Positions 31,801 to 44,560 of a stretch of 64,000 bases of DNA are shown here, one piece after another; position 1 is the stretch's first letter; each line of letters opens with the position of its first letter. Origin of the DNA: Dryomyza anilis (lineage: Eukaryota; Arthropoda; Insecta; Diptera; Dryomyzidae); the NCBI GenBank assembly GCA_951804985.1, contig OX638135.1:36290032-36354031 (forward strand), written 5' to 3'. A program made the translations under genes and the position numbers. The notes beneath the pieces are model-generated. The model saw only the letters and a program-made list of their open reading frames with translations. It was not told the DNA's origin and searched no databases.

Positions 31801-33500
31801 AATATGTAATAATTATAAGGTCGTTTTTTTATTTATTTATATTTATTATAATATAGTATACTTTTAGAAAATGTGGCTCAAATTGGCAAATTGATTGGTA
31901 CTTAAGTTTAAAAAAATTTCAATATTCTTAGCAGAATTGATTTTATATAAGCCATAAATTTTAAATCTGGACGTAGCTCAGGGCAGTTTGGAGAGATACA
32001 TCCTTTTGAACAAATTGTATCACATTGTTCTATACGGGTTTGAACAGTCCCTCGCTCGTTTATTTGGATCTTTATTCTATTTCTTCAGTTTTCTTTGGAA
32101 CTCCATTTAAATCTTAAATCTCTTACTTTTTGAAAAGGTGAAATATATTAAATTTTTTTGACGCATCTCTTATTAATTGTTGGGTTTAGATCTAACACTT
32201 TACTATCGTCGCAAATTTACGATTCATAAATCCTGATTTTCGACCTCTCACGTTTACTATTAAAGAAGGTGGTCTCTGGAAACCGAATTGTAATATTTTC
32301 AGCAGTTTCCCGGGATACACATGCTATACTTGCAATAATTGCATGCAATGTAGAACGGTTAGCTTATCAATATTTCCAAAATGTATTTTCCCACTTTTGT
32401 TATTTTTTTAATTTTTTTACTTAACTTGTTAATTTTTTTGTTTGTCATAAATCAGAGAATTTTTGAATTTACGATTTTTTTTGCATTATTTGCTTTGATC
32501 ACAATATTTGTAAACAAAATAATTTCGTTTACACCCTTTATGTGCCGCATACATTTTTTTTATTATGAAAATATGATATGCATTTTCATTTCAAATTCAA
32601 AGACTATTTAAAGTCAAATTTAAAATTAAAATCTACTTTTTTGAAAATTTTCATAAATAATAAAATGTCAACAAGCTGATTTTACTTTTAAAGTCGACTT
32701 CCGCCATTGCTTTTTGAGATATAACGCTTTGAATAAACCTTGTTTAAAAAATGACCACTCTAAAATCAAAATTTTGCGATATTTATACATATTTTATAAA
32801 ATTTAAAGCACCAAATCTCTTAGACCATACCATCTGGGAAGCTAAAATAAAATAATGCCAATATCTTAATTTTATGTTGTTCACCATACTTCCAAATTTC
32901 ATCAAATTTTTAAAAGAGAACTGCTAAAATTTGAATTTGTTTGTTTTCATATTTCAAAAACACCCTAATTTATTAAGAATTTTTTTTTCTACCAATAAAA
33001 AAAGTAGGAATATCCATTAACAAATAAATTGGTAAATATAATTTGAATTTTGAAGTTAAATGAATAAATTTTCACAAAACAATGCAAAAATGTTCGCCAG
33101 CGGCTCAAATTCTAATTCTTTACCAATATTATGAAAATATTTTTATGAAATGTGAGCACACATTTCGAATGAAATCGATTAGTTTTTTTTAATATTATCT
33201 CAAATTGTATAAATTCCGAATATTTTTCAAAGCCTTTTTCAATTTATTGCTAGTTCTTGTATATGTGTGTAGATAAATATCAAACGTGCCTAAGTCCACT
33301 TTTCAAACTTTTTGAGGTTTTGGTCAATATATACCTTAATCCATCATACAAGCATATTTTATTAAGTTTAGTAACTCCAATTAGAATAGTTTTGGAGAAA
33401 AATTTCTTAAATATTCCTGTTTATATCAAAACTGACTAAGTCCATGTATTCATAAAAATCAAATTTGCCTAAGTCCCTCTCAACCAATCACATGGCGATA
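28870..33500. other. AT-rich spacer with decayed repeats
   Basis: No gene found. A ~55-bp motif beginning AGACAATTTAAAGTC recurs near 30512, 30978 and 32602 and again at 61787, upstream of the second BEL element. Near 30857 the text AAACTGCCTCGA is the reverse of GCAGTTTAG-region sequence just before that BEL gag. These may be LTR scraps of that family. The frames present are short and AT-driven. Confidence 0.5.
31177..31194. repeat. (C)18 homopolymer
   Basis: Eighteen C residues in an otherwise AT-rich region. Confidence 0.98.
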
Positions 33501-33503
33501 TGG

Positions 33504-33565
33504 CAGTGGCGGATCCACAGGCGGGACGAAGGGGGCGATCGCCCCCCTAAGACGCCATGATTTTG
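33504..33565 (+). mobile_element. hAT-like transposon end
   Basis: CAGTGGCGGATCCACAGG begins a GC-rich block holding the palindrome GGGGGCGATCGCCCCC. CAGTGGCGGATCCA is a recurrent terminus of hAT-type elements in animals. The matching right end was not found in the window. Confidence 0.6.
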
Positions 33566-33821
33566 TCAATAATTTATATATTTTAAGAAATGTTATTACA
33601 AAAGTAGTAAATTTTATACTTCTCTGAGTACAACTCTACGTTTACTTTCAAAATATATCAAGAACACAGTTGAAAAGTATCTGTAATTCATTATTTAAAA
33701 TTTGTCATCGGTATTTTATTAGATAGGACAACACATATAGTGCAAAGTGCCTGAATTTAAAAATGGCATAAATAGAAACCTTGAAAGATCAGCAACATCG
33801 AATAATAAACTTTTATTTAAA

Positions 33822-33983
33822 CTCACTTTTATGTTAAAAGAACGAATGTATTTATTTCAATAAGTGAAAATCGATTCATAAAAAATATTGACATAAATTA
33901 CAAAAACAAATTCCATTGACAGATATGATTAAAGTAAAGATATATATATAACAAGTGTTAAAAACAAAGGTACAATTTTAACA
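33822..33983 (-). repeat. Copia 3' LTR
   Basis: Shares with 37747-37905 the text CTCACTTTTATGTTAAAAGA at one end and CAATTTTAACA at the other. The outer limit is uncertain by about 10 bp, as a TG start also exists at 33832. Confidence 0.82.
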
Positions 33984-34049
33984 CCCTCTCTCAATTATAT
34001 AATTTCAAAAAATTTCTAATTGTTATAAAACTTGTTATATTCAATGATT

Positions 34050-35400
34050 TAGAAAATATGTTAGCGATTTTTGCTTGGTTGATATGTATTCAATTTTTAA
34101 ATTTCCTTTCGAAATATGGTCTCTAAGAAAGTGGTGTTTTATGTCAATATGCTTTGTTCGTTTACTTTACACATTCTTTGACATTGCAAGGCAACCAGCA
34201 TTGTCTTCATGAATAGTGATCGGATAATTTTCAGAAATAATTTTTATATCCTGAAGAATACCTCGAATCCACAGACCTTCTGAAGTTGCACAGCTCAATG
34301 CAACATACTCTGCCTCACTTGAAGACGTAGCCACTGTTGTCTGTTTCTTACTTGACCATGAAATATGACATTCGAAAACAAAGAATACATATCCACTTGT
34401 AGACTTACGGTCCTGTACAGAAGATGCCCAGTCAGCATCAGCGAATCCATTTAATATTGTATTTTTAGTATTGCGATTAAATACTAATTTTAAACTTCTT
34501 GTCCCCTTTATGTATCTTTAAATTCTTCGTAATGTTGTCCAGTAAACTTCGCAAGGATTCTGTTGAAACCTTCCCATATAGCCTACTGGGTAACATATGT
34601 TGGGACGAACACACAACATCAAGTACATCAAACTCCCCAACAATTCTCGATAGGGATTCTTTGTCGGCTCTTGTTTTTCGTTTTCTAACTGTAGTCCTTT
34701 TTCCATGGGTGATTTTGTTTCATTACAGTCGCTCGTTCCAAATTTTTGGCCTCTTGCGACAGTTTCATTACACCTTTTTCCCGATCGTACTCGATTTTAA
34801 TTCCAAGATAATGTTTTAGTTCTCCACAATCCGACATCGCGAAAACTGATGATAGTTGCTTCTTTAAAACTCCGATTTCAATTTCATTATCACCAGCTAT
34901 TATTAAATCATCCACGTACATAAGTAATATCATCGTACATACATGTGAGAACTTCATATATAGACAATAGTTGTGCTGCGATCGTTGAAACCCCAGCTGA
35001 ACCAAGTGCGAATTGAATTTTTCATTCCAACAACGTGGACTTTGTTTCAATCCGTAAAGAGACTTGCATAGCTTATGCACTTTACCGGGATTCCGCATTC
35101 CGTCAGGGATTTCCATATATATATCTTCCTTTAAATGCCCATGAAGAAACGCTCTCTTTACATCAAGTTGGTGAAAAACTTCTTCGCAACACCAACTGCT
35201 AAAATTATTCTAATAGTTGTCAGCTTTGCCACTGGGGAATATGTATCCTCATAATCCACTCCATATTGCTGCAAATAGCGCTTGGCAACCAGCCTCGCTT
35301 TATATCGTATATGATTTCCATCTGCATTTGTCTTAATAGTAAGTACCCATTTAGATTGTATTAACTTTGCATTTTGGGTTTTTTGTACCATGATTTCTAT
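34050..35400 (-). pseudogene. Copia reverse transcriptase and RNase H
   Basis: RT starts around 35391 with KWVLTIKTNADGNHIRYKAR and YEDTYSPVAKLTTIR. After a frame change it continues with KLCKSLYGLKQSPRCW and MYVDDLIIAGD (catalytic pair intact), then LKHYLGIKIEYD (35116-34685). Next are YRELLGSLMYLM (34655) and the RNase H with DADWASSVQDRKSTSGYVF (near 34430) and SSSEAEYVAL (near 34310), where the catalytic residues are still readable. In-frame stops appear downstream. Copies copia RNA inside the particle; this copy is broken by at least two frameshifts. Confidence 0.88.
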
Positions 35401-35893
35401 TCATAGAATCTAGTTCGGCTTCTACAGCATTCATCTATTGAATCCGTTCAGAGCAATTTTCAATTTCGGAAAATGTGTTTGGAATTTTCGGTGTACAAGG
35501 TAATGAAGTTGCCTCAAATAAAGAAAGATAATAATCAGTCAACTTACTTGTTGGCCTACGCTCTCTAGTACTACGTCTAAGCTCAGGAACTTAATTTTTA
35601 TTCTGTGGAAAAGATGCATCAGGTACTTCTGAGCTGTAAACTTTAGTCTGCGCCTCCTCAAACCTCTACTTGACGGCATTTTGCTCTTGAAGTCCCTCGA
35701 CGGTATCTTTTTCATGAAGTCCCACGACGTTAACTTGCTCATGAAGTCCTGTAACGGTATCTCGATATTGAAGTTCTATAACGGTATCTTGCTCGGTATC
35801 TTGCTCAACATTCGAAATGACATTTTCATCTTCCCCCTCTTGATCGTTTCGGTCTATGATTTTAATTTCCGTTTCTTGCTACACTTCATCTTT
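35400..35893 (-). pseudogene. Copia integrase-RT linker
   Basis: Low-complexity, charged linker in broken frames between integrase and RT, with a short imperfect direct repeat on the plus strand (CATGAAGTCC... units, 35690-35800). No domain seen. Confidence 0.55.
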
Positions 35894-36970
35894 TTAAGGA
35901 TACTTCTTTTCATTAAATTTGACGTCACGTGCCATTACTACTCTGCATTCATTTTTGTCCCATAAGCGATACGCGTTGGGGCAGTATCCGATCATTATGT
36001 AAGGCTTGATTTTTGCATCTAATTTCTTGCGTTTCTGATTCGGCATCCATGCATATGCCTGGCATCCAAAAATTCGCAGTTTTTGAAGATCCGGTTTGTG
36101 TCCAAACCACATCTCTGCTGGAATTTTATTATTATTCAGCGCTTTTGTTGGACTACTGTTTATTATGTAAACGCCACTATAAACTGCTTCTCCCCACAAA
36201 AACTTAGGATCTCCAGCTTCCAATAGCATTGAACGAACTTTCTCAACTAAAGTTCGATTGAATCTTTCTGCGATCCCATTTTGTTGAGGTGTGTACTCCA
36301 TAGTTTCAAGTATCTGAATACCTTTTTGTTTGCAAAACAGCATCATTTCATTTGATTTGTATTCTCGACCTTGATCCACAGTAAGTTTAGATATATTTGT
36401 TCCGAATTGAGCTGTAACAACTGCTTCAAATTCTTTGAATATGTCGAAAATATCAGACTTCCTATTTATCAAGTACACACTTGAGAAATGTGTATAATCA
36501 TCAATGAATAAAACGAAGTACCTGGATCCATCCCATGCGACAGAAGCTATTGGTCCGCAAACTTCGGAATGTATATGTTCAAGAGGTTTTGTTGCTCTAA
36601 CTCGCGTGCCATCAAATGATTCACGACAATGTTTGCTCTGCACACAAATTTCGCAAAAATCATTGTGAGATACAGTTGACAATCCAGTAGCCATATTGCC
36701 GCGAACAAATTCATTGTACCCTTGACTACTAATGTGTCCCATTCTCTTATGCCACAATGCGCCTTCTTCTGATGTGGTTAAGTTAGCTGCAGAATACATT
36801 CTTCGCATTTTTATCTCGAATAAATTGCCACTGCGCCCTGCTGTTGCGATAACTTGGCCATCTGTCTCCAACGTCCCACTGCTTTTCTTGAATTGAACGT
36901 TGATACCAGCCTGCACTATCTTGCTGACTGAAAGCAGATTTTCTCGAAATTGTGTGCAAACGAAACTTCA
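35894..36970 (-). pseudogene. Copia integrase
   Basis: Open from 36916 to 35894. Zinc domain: LWHKRMGHIS...FCEICVQSKH (H-H-C-C). Catalytic core: HSEVCGPI (where an Asp is usual the copy has Glu), KLTVDQGREYKSNE (Asp) and TPQQNGIAERFNRTL (Glu). The end holds AEMWFGHKPDLQKLRIFGC and the RNECRVVMARDVKFNE-type tail. The first catalytic Asp has probably been replaced. Upstream of 36916 the protease active site (usually DSG) is missing; only its C-terminal residues remain. Confidence 0.87.
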
Positions 36971-37089
36971 TTTTTTGTTACAATGGATTTTTGCTGATTG
37001 CCATTATCAGCCAGAAAGCTCACAGTAGGTTGACTATCTGCTGAATATCTTGCATCCTTAGACCGACAATCCTTCTTCATGTGCCCATA

Positions 37090-37720
37090 TTATCCGCACT
37101 TATGGCATTTTCCATTGAAGCGATTCTTTGAGTTGAAGCGATTAGCTGGAACTGAGTGTGCTGTGTTGTATCTATTTCCATTTTTCTTTGATGTTAAAGC
37201 AGTAACTTTTTGTACACCTTCATCTACGGAATGGTTCTTCTTTTTGGACTCCTCTGCCAATGTTAATTCTTCTTCCTTCATGTTTTCTAAGGCGGTCACT
37301 ACTACATCATATGATTCAGGGAGGGTCAACAAGAGCTGCGATACTAAATCAGCCTCTTCTGGTTTTGCACCCGCCATCTTTAGCTGCCGTATTAGAGAAT
37401 CGAATTTAAGTAGATGTGCACATAAATCTTCTCCATCTCTCAGTCGAAGATTTGCCAGCTCTTTTCGCACAATTGTTTGGCATTGTGGGGATTTCCGATG
37501 CAGCGACCAATGCATTCCACATCTCTTTCGCGGTTGGTTTGTCCCTTATGTATTCCAGGTAATCATCGTAGACTAAGCTGGTTATGATGTCCTGCGCCTT
37601 CGCATCCTTCCTCTGAAAATCGTCCGGTACCGTCAAAGATACGCTGCTTCCTGATGCTGATCCTGGAGCTGACTGCTTTACAGCTTCCAGGCAACCCGCT
37701 GAAGCCAGATGCTTCTTCAC
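37090..37720 (-). pseudogene. Copia gag
   Basis: Two frames: 37720-37406 (DAKAQDIITSLVYDDYLEYI, KEMWNAL) and 37515-37090 (RDGEDLCAHLLKFDSLIRQL, LLTLPESYDVVVTAL, and the start of a CCHC knuckle, CHKCG). A stop directly follows the Gly of the knuckle. These are the hallmarks of the UBN2/copia Gag domain, which forms the particle. Confidence 0.88.
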
Positions 37721-37746
37721 GCGAAATTTCCAATTTTCAAAGTTTG

Positions 37747-37905
37747 CTCACTTTTATGTTAAAAGAACGAATGTATTTATTTCAATAAGTGAAAATCGAT
37801 TAAATGAAAAATATTACCATAATCAAATACAAATTTCATTGATTGTTATGTAAAAAGTAAAATATATATATAACAAGTTATAAAACCAATAATACAATTT
37901 TAACA
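37747..37905 (-). repeat. Copia 5' LTR
   Basis: 159 bp, pairs with 33822-33983, with several substitutions and small indels between them. Confidence 0.85.
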
Positions 37906-40690
37906 TAAAATTTAGAAATAACGCATTTTTTTGCTTCACCTTCGTTTGTTGAAGGTAAATGTGTGCAAATAAGTTCGGGCAATCCACTACTATTTTTGAG
38001 TTAATTGAAACTTAGCACTTATCAGACAATTTCGTTGAAATTCAACATTTTGCACGTAAACCATAAGTTCATTTTAGAAAAATTGGTTCTCATTTAAATG
38101 TAATGAAATGCTTTTTGTAGTGGTTTAGTCGTTTTTAAAACCTCTAACACAAAAATCACAAACATAATAAGAAATTATGTTCCAAAAATTATAATACTGA
38201 TTTTTGTGGTCAACAACTAATTTTTTTTTACCAATGTATTTCTATATTAATAACACTGCTTTACACTGATTATGGTGCAGTAAAAGTTGCAGAAAATGTT
38301 GGATGCACTTGTGGCGCTGATTCCGAAAATAGCATTAGTTTTGTCAAATTGGCTATAGTATTTGAGATATACGCCTTTTTTCAATTTCTTATTATTTTGT
38401 TTTGTTGGAATTTTAAAAATAAAAGAAGATTTTTAAAATTCCAACAAAGAAAATAACGAAAATGTCTTTTCGATATTAGACGCATATAAATATCGCGCGT
38501 TACAATACAAAAATTTGAGTAAATGCGTGAAAATTTGTTTCCAAGATATAAGCAAAAGAAATTCAAATTTGTTTAAAAAGTTAAAAATTTTGGTAATAAA
38601 ATACTTAATTACTTAGTGGACAAAAATGTTAAAAATTTGTTGTATAAACTTTTATGTGGCGTCAAGTATCCTCTTTAAAACCTCATTTATGTAATAAAAT
38701 ATATGATACATAACTTTACTTACATCTCGCAAACAAATTTTTTCACGCATAAAAGCAAATTTGTATTTTATGGCGCAAGATTTTCTGCGTTTTATATCGA
38801 AGAGATAATTTAATATTTTTCTTTTATTTAAATTTTAAATATAAAAGAAGACTAAAATAATGGGAGATTATAAAATGGAATATATTTCAGAAACTAGAGC
38901 CAATTCGACTAAACTGATGCCATTTTCGGAATTAGCTCTACAAATGTATCTAATATTTGCTGAAACTTTTACTGCACCATATGAAAATTTGAATTTTGTC
39001 GGGCAGTGTAATGCACCAATACTGAAAAATATAGATTTTCTATATTATTTTTGTCAATTAATTTTTTCTGACGTTTGAACTGCGTTAATTAATTAAGCTT
39101 GTCTATAAATAACAAGATAATGTAAATTATGGCCTAAAATATACATTGTACTGCTAGAGTTAACCACAAAATATTTGAGTAAAATAAAATAATGTCCTGT
39201 ATTCGCACATTGCAGATGATGTTAAAAAAAAACATTTTAAATCCATATTTTTATTTTTTTCGGCACACATTTTTTGTGGTAAACACTAGCAGCAGAATGT
39301 AACTTTGAGGCCCTATTACATTTTAAAATAAAAATAAAAATTTGGTTCTGATCCGCACCTTATGTATATGTCAAACATCGAAGTAATGGGTATTCAAATA
39401 TCTTGAATATTTTTCAACCAAACTGGAATACAAATATTTTTATAAAGAGAAATTATTGCATTCTTCTCATGGTATTTTTTTCCGTAAACAAACATGTTAT
39501 ATCTATGCAATTTAAGAATGTTTACGTACTTCAAACCTACAAAAAAAATAAAAAGAAAATGTTCGAAAATAGTAAGCCTATGAGGTGTCACTCTAAATCT
39601 TTCAGTGTTAATGCATTATTTTTATAAAAGTATGAAGAATTAAAAACAAACAAAAAAAAATAAGGATCTAAACCTTTCTGACCATCTTTCTTTGTATATT
39701 AAATTATTTATATTTATATTATTTGTATATTAAAAGTTTTTAAAACGGGTACACCATTAGCAAAACCAATTTCTCATCTTTCAAAAGAGACTAACTTCAA
39801 TATTTAACTTAAACACTCAGAAAAAACCCATGAAATCCCCATTGAATGAATACTTAGTATTTAAAAAAATAATTATTTTCATATAAAAAAATGTAATACC
39901 TAGTATTTTCTAGTATTTAATGGTATTTACCGATTAAAATAATAATTTATCGTGTTAAAAAAACCTATCGTTTGCAGCTGTACCAAATTAATGTTCTACT
40001 TTTCTTTGACAGTCCTGCAAGACTTAATTTTCATGCAACACCTAATCCTGTTAAGTACATGGAAGAAGTTTATATTCGCAGTGTCGGTGGTCATTATTTT
40101 TCGTAATACGCAGTTGCTGTGGTAATAATATTTTACTGATCATTCAATTTGCGAATATCTTTAGTCACTTACCAGCAGTCCTTTAGATACATCTACTCGA
40201 CATAAATAAGGCAGGCGCAATTGCCCAGGGTTCCATTGACACGAAAATTGAATAAATACAAGCAATTCGGCAGTACACATTTTTGGTTCTAGCGTAGAAT
40301 TGAAAAATTTTAATTTATGTTTTTGTTTTAAAACGTCATTAGAATCAGTACGTAATAGTTTATTTATTGGAACGTAGTCGTTTACAATGTTTTTTGATTT
40401 AACTAGGGAAAATAGTCGATAGTCAACTACGTTTTTCTCTCGGTGTGCAAACAAAATTTCAAGCAAGTAACAGAAATTGGAATAAAAAATATAATAATTC
40501 ATAAAATTTAATGCCAATCGATATGTACTTAAAAATATATAAACATTTTATCTCGAACCAATAGGAGATTATGGAAAACAATAAAAACGTTGTATTTTCA
40601 TAACAAGTTTTACATTTTTATTTTTTAAACTTTTTGATATATGCAATAAAATAGGTTTGCGAATTATTTAAAAAACGATATTTACTTTAA
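37906..40690. other. AT-rich spacer
   Basis: No coding sequence, RNA gene or clear repeat boundary seen. Several long A or T runs. An imperfect inverted repeat (AAATTTTAAAAATAAAAG / AAGATTTTTAAAATTCC) lies at 38406-38445. Confidence 0.5.
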
Positions 40691-40692
40691 AT

Positions 40693-40876
40693 CAGGACTC
40701 GTGTGGAACCGGAACTGGAATCGGAACCGGACCGGAACCGTTCCATTTTTATAGAACCGGAACTGGAACTGGAACCGTTATTTAAATTTGTATGGAACCG
40801 GAACTGGAATCGTTATTTTATTTTTTTTATAGGACCGGAACCGGAACAGAAACCAGAATCGGAACTGGAACCATTA
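40693..40876. repeat. GGAACYGGAAC minisatellite, block 1
   Basis: Irregular repeats of GGAACCGGAACTGGAAC separated by T-rich spacers (TTATTTTATTTTTTTTATA). A second block with the same spacer lies at 43729-43862. It reads as EPEPELEP-like residues in one frame, but the frame is a by-product of the repeat. Confidence 0.9.
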
Positions 40877-40889
40877 CTAAATTAATTAG

Positions 40890-41389
<500 letters not shown>

Positions 41390-41401
41390 CTTTTTTATAT
41401 G

Positions 41402-41697
41402 TAGCCGCGGTAGCTCAATGGTTAGTGCGTTGGACTGCGAGCCAAAAGGTCCCCGGTTCAAGCCTGGACTGGGGCTAACAACATCTTTCCATAGAAACTT
41501 TTTTCTATACCGCGCTACCTCTCGGCAGTAAATGGCAAACCTACGAGAGTAAAACATTGCCTATGAAAAGCTCTCACCCGCCGTTCGGATTCGGCAATAA
41601 ACTGTAGGTCCAACCACTTTGAGTACAAATGTAACACGCACAGCTCAAAATGATGAGAGAGCTCGGCCTAAGTTCTAATAGGACTGCAGTGCCAAAC
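41402..41697 (+). mobile_element. tRNA-derived SINE, copy 1
   Basis: The head is tRNA-like: GCCGCGGTAGCTCAATGGTT carries a box A (TAGCTCAATGG), an anticodon-like stem TTGG...CCAA follows, and GGTTCAAGCC is a box B. The body (CTATACCGCG, GGCAGTAAATGGCAAACC, CACCCGCCGTTCGGATTCGG) is shared with the minus-strand copy at 58968-59213. The acceptor stem does not pair as in a real tRNA and there is a long unrelated body. Transcription would be by RNA polymerase III and mobilisation by a LINE. No poly(A) tail; the end is TATTATTATA-like. Confidence 0.87.
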
Positions 41698-41699
41698 TA

Positions 41700-43160
41700 T
41701 TAATATTATTATATGCTTTTTTATATGAATATTTTTTTGTTAGTTTAAAACATACATGTAGGAATGACCCCCACGACGTTTCAATAAAAACACAATTTAT
41801 TTTCTATTTTCTATAAAAGCTAAGCCGATATCGTTGTAACCGGGAAATAAATGATCAGGGGGTTAATATAATAAATTGTTGCCCGTTCGAGCTTAATGGC
41901 TGCCGTATGAAACTGTCTCCTAATATTCTGTCACCTAAATTCCTTCTTTAAAGGTCATTAAGTTTTGTCTAATTTCTAAAGTGTCGCCTTTCCATGATTC
42001 TCCGTCCGTCTTACACCACCCCTATACTCATTTTGGTGCAGTTAAAGATAAAATGTAAATATTTAATATATGTATATTATTTTAAACATTTCAGATCTGT
42101 TCAAATCTTTGAAACCACACCATCTGGGAAGATGATTTTTAGCTAATAATTTAAAATTGTGCTGTTTCACCATACCATACATATTGGTGTTAAATAAATA
42201 CGGAATGTAGTTAAAATAAATTAAGATGCAGTCATATATCTACATATTTCGGACGTATTAAAAAATACAAAATGTAGTTATTTTCAATACAAATGTATTA
42301 AAAATTGTATATAAATGCAGTAAAATTATGTAGTTATTTGCATACAAAATAACTATATCAATGAAGTAAAAACGAATACATTTGTGTAAGGACGTAAATC
42401 AAATACATATGTATTTATTTTAAAGACATTTTTCTTCCTTACAGTTTTTTTTTTTTGTTGTATATATATTTTAGCTGGACTTCACACAGCTTCACCGGTG
42501 CGAAGTTTACGTATATTTTTTGTTTGTTTTGATTTATATATTAGTACAATAAGAAGTGATTATTTTACAGTTCAACAATATTAAAATTACGTAGATAATC
42601 AAAAGGTCAATTTATAAAAAAGTAAAAAATAAATTAAAATTTAAGAATAATGTAAAAAATGTACTTATAATTTAACATATTTAAAGAGAAATTAGATGTG
42701 TGGTTACTCATAAATAGTAGATTTAAGATTTTAATAGATTATTGTTCTGAAAAATGTATTAGTATATAATACCTAAATCTACATGTTCTGTTTATATTTT
42801 AAATACTAAGTGGTAATGAGTTCCTGAGTAGAATTGCGTTAATGAAAAATAGTATTTGCGATTGTAGATGGTTAAATTTTGGCAAAATTTAATTGAGGCT
42901 TCTATTTGAAACCCTAAGACGTAGCTTATCAGAAAGATATGATGGAGTTTTGGAATATAACAACTTTTGCAGAAATATGCAGTTTCTTATATCCAGATAG
43001 TTTGTAATGCTACAAACTAAAAACATATCGCGTCACATTATTAAAATCTCCTCTTAGGAGGTCAGTGGAAATAGCATTTCAAAAAGTTTAGTTGTATGCC
43101 ACTCCGCTTTCTCCAATCTATCCATAGTGGCTATATAAACGAATCCTCATTATTAAAATA
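41700..43160. other. AT-rich spacer
   Basis: No gene recognised. Near 42117 the words ACACCATCTGGGAAG also occur at 32830, an old shared repeat. Confidence 0.45.
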
Positions 43161-43716
43161 CAATTCCCATTGGTGGTGCACTTAATGCATTCTCATACAA
43201 ACACACAAAATTCGATTTTTCCGATTTTCCCGTTTTTCCTTGGGAGTTTTCCGAATTCCCAGTATTGAGACGAATAATACAAAAAAAAATCATTCAAAAC
43301 CGTCGATCTGTACTCATGTTTTTTCGAGACTACTGCACGGCAATTAATTTTTATATACATAGATAGATATGTATATAAATTTCATTGTTTTTACGTAAAA
43401 ATAAAAAAATATTTATATTTTTATTGCGTTTTTACGTTTTTACAATTCCCATTGGTGGTGCACTTAATGCATTCTCATACAAACACACAAAATTCGATTT
43501 TTCCGATTTTCCTGTTTTTCCTTGGGAGTTTTCCGAATTCCCAGTATTGAGACGAATAATACAAAAAAAAAATCATTCAAAACCGTCGATCTGTACTCAT
43601 GTTTTTTCGAGACTACTGCACGGCAATTAATTTTTATATACATAGATAGATATGTATATAAATTTCATTGTTTTTACGTAAAAATAAAAAAATATTTATA
43701 TTTTTATTGCGTTTTT
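43161..43716. repeat. Direct tandem duplication, 282-bp unit
   Basis: Two copies starting CAATTCCCATTGGTGGTGCA at 43161 and at 43443, nearly identical over about 275 bp (a base change in the CCCG/CCTG word and an A-run length change). No ORF of interest. Recent local duplication. Confidence 0.95.
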
Positions 43717-43728
43717 TGGCTTGTTTGT

Positions 43729-43862
43729 GGAACCGGAACTGGAACTGGAATCGTTATTTTATTTTTTATAGATCCGGAACTGAAACCGAATTTAAAAATA
43801 ATTTAAGAACCGGTACCGGAACCATTTTTTTATTTTTTTTATAGAACCGGAACTGGAATCGC
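43729..43862. repeat. GGAACYGGAAC minisatellite, block 2
   Basis: Same units and same T-rich spacers as 40693-40876, directly after the tandem duplication. Confidence 0.88.
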
Positions 43863-44560
43863 AGAGAATAGAATTTCGGTAAATGCCACTATTTTTGTAT
43901 TATGGAAAAGTATCAGCCAATAACTTTTTTTATCGAGATTTCAATAAGATTGTAAAAAATGTGGGCAAAAGGTGGTTTGCAAATATCTCGCTAATATGGT
44001 CAAGTATTATAACAAATAAAAGGGAATTCAAAATCCAAACATTTTTCCCTACTATATAATATATTAATAAAAATAAATCATTATGATTATTCCTTGCTGG
44101 ATATCATAATAAATTTTTGCAAAATGTGTAAGTATATTACATGATTTTTGAGAATAAATTTTTCGTGTTAGCACGACAGCGACGATATTATACACATATT
44201 ATACATAATCAACAATAAAGGCACATTGCAGATTTCGTGGCACCCTGAATACATCGCATTACAACAGACAGACGCATAACACTGCAAGCAACATAGCAGC
44301 AACACACTACAGCTTGTACAAAAATAAGTTCACGAATCACAAGCTTGGATGCTGTATGCTTTGGCTGTGTGTTATTTTCGCATATGTTTGTTGTTTGTAT
44401 ATGCAGCGATCAATGTTGACACTTTGCATTGAAATATTGATAAAAAAAGGCTATAAACAAATGCAAAAATATATATACATAAAATTTGATATAAATGTTT
44501 AAATGGTAACATTTACATTTTGATTTCGCGTTAAAAACACGACCTATATCCACTTTTTTA
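43863..44560. other. Spacer
   Basis: No coding signal. The segment 44260-44400 (ACAGACAGACGCAT..., CAAGCTTGGATGCTGTATGC) has a diverged relative at 60190-60345. Confidence 0.4.

Larger units (their letters stand above)
33822..37905 (-). mobile_element. Ty1/copia LTR element, decayed
   Basis: Short LTRs (33822-33983 and 37747-37905) flank, in minus-strand order, gag, a deleted protease, integrase, RT and RNase H, the copia order with integrase before RT. A purine tract GAGAGAGGG (complement of 33984-33992) abuts the 3' LTR. Several frameshifts and stops. No clear target duplication: the bases beyond the LTRs (TAAAA, TTTAA) are too AT-rich to judge. No env. Confidence 0.9.

Noticed and set aside
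40703..40885. A Glu-Pro-rich protein
   Set aside because: A by-product of the GGAACCGGAACTGG minisatellite; the block is frame-broken in its relative at 43.7 kb.
41402..41475. A functional tRNA gene
   Set aside because: Box A and box B are present, but the acceptor arms do not pair, the anticodon loop is irregular, and a conserved non-tRNA body follows in two copies: it is a SINE.
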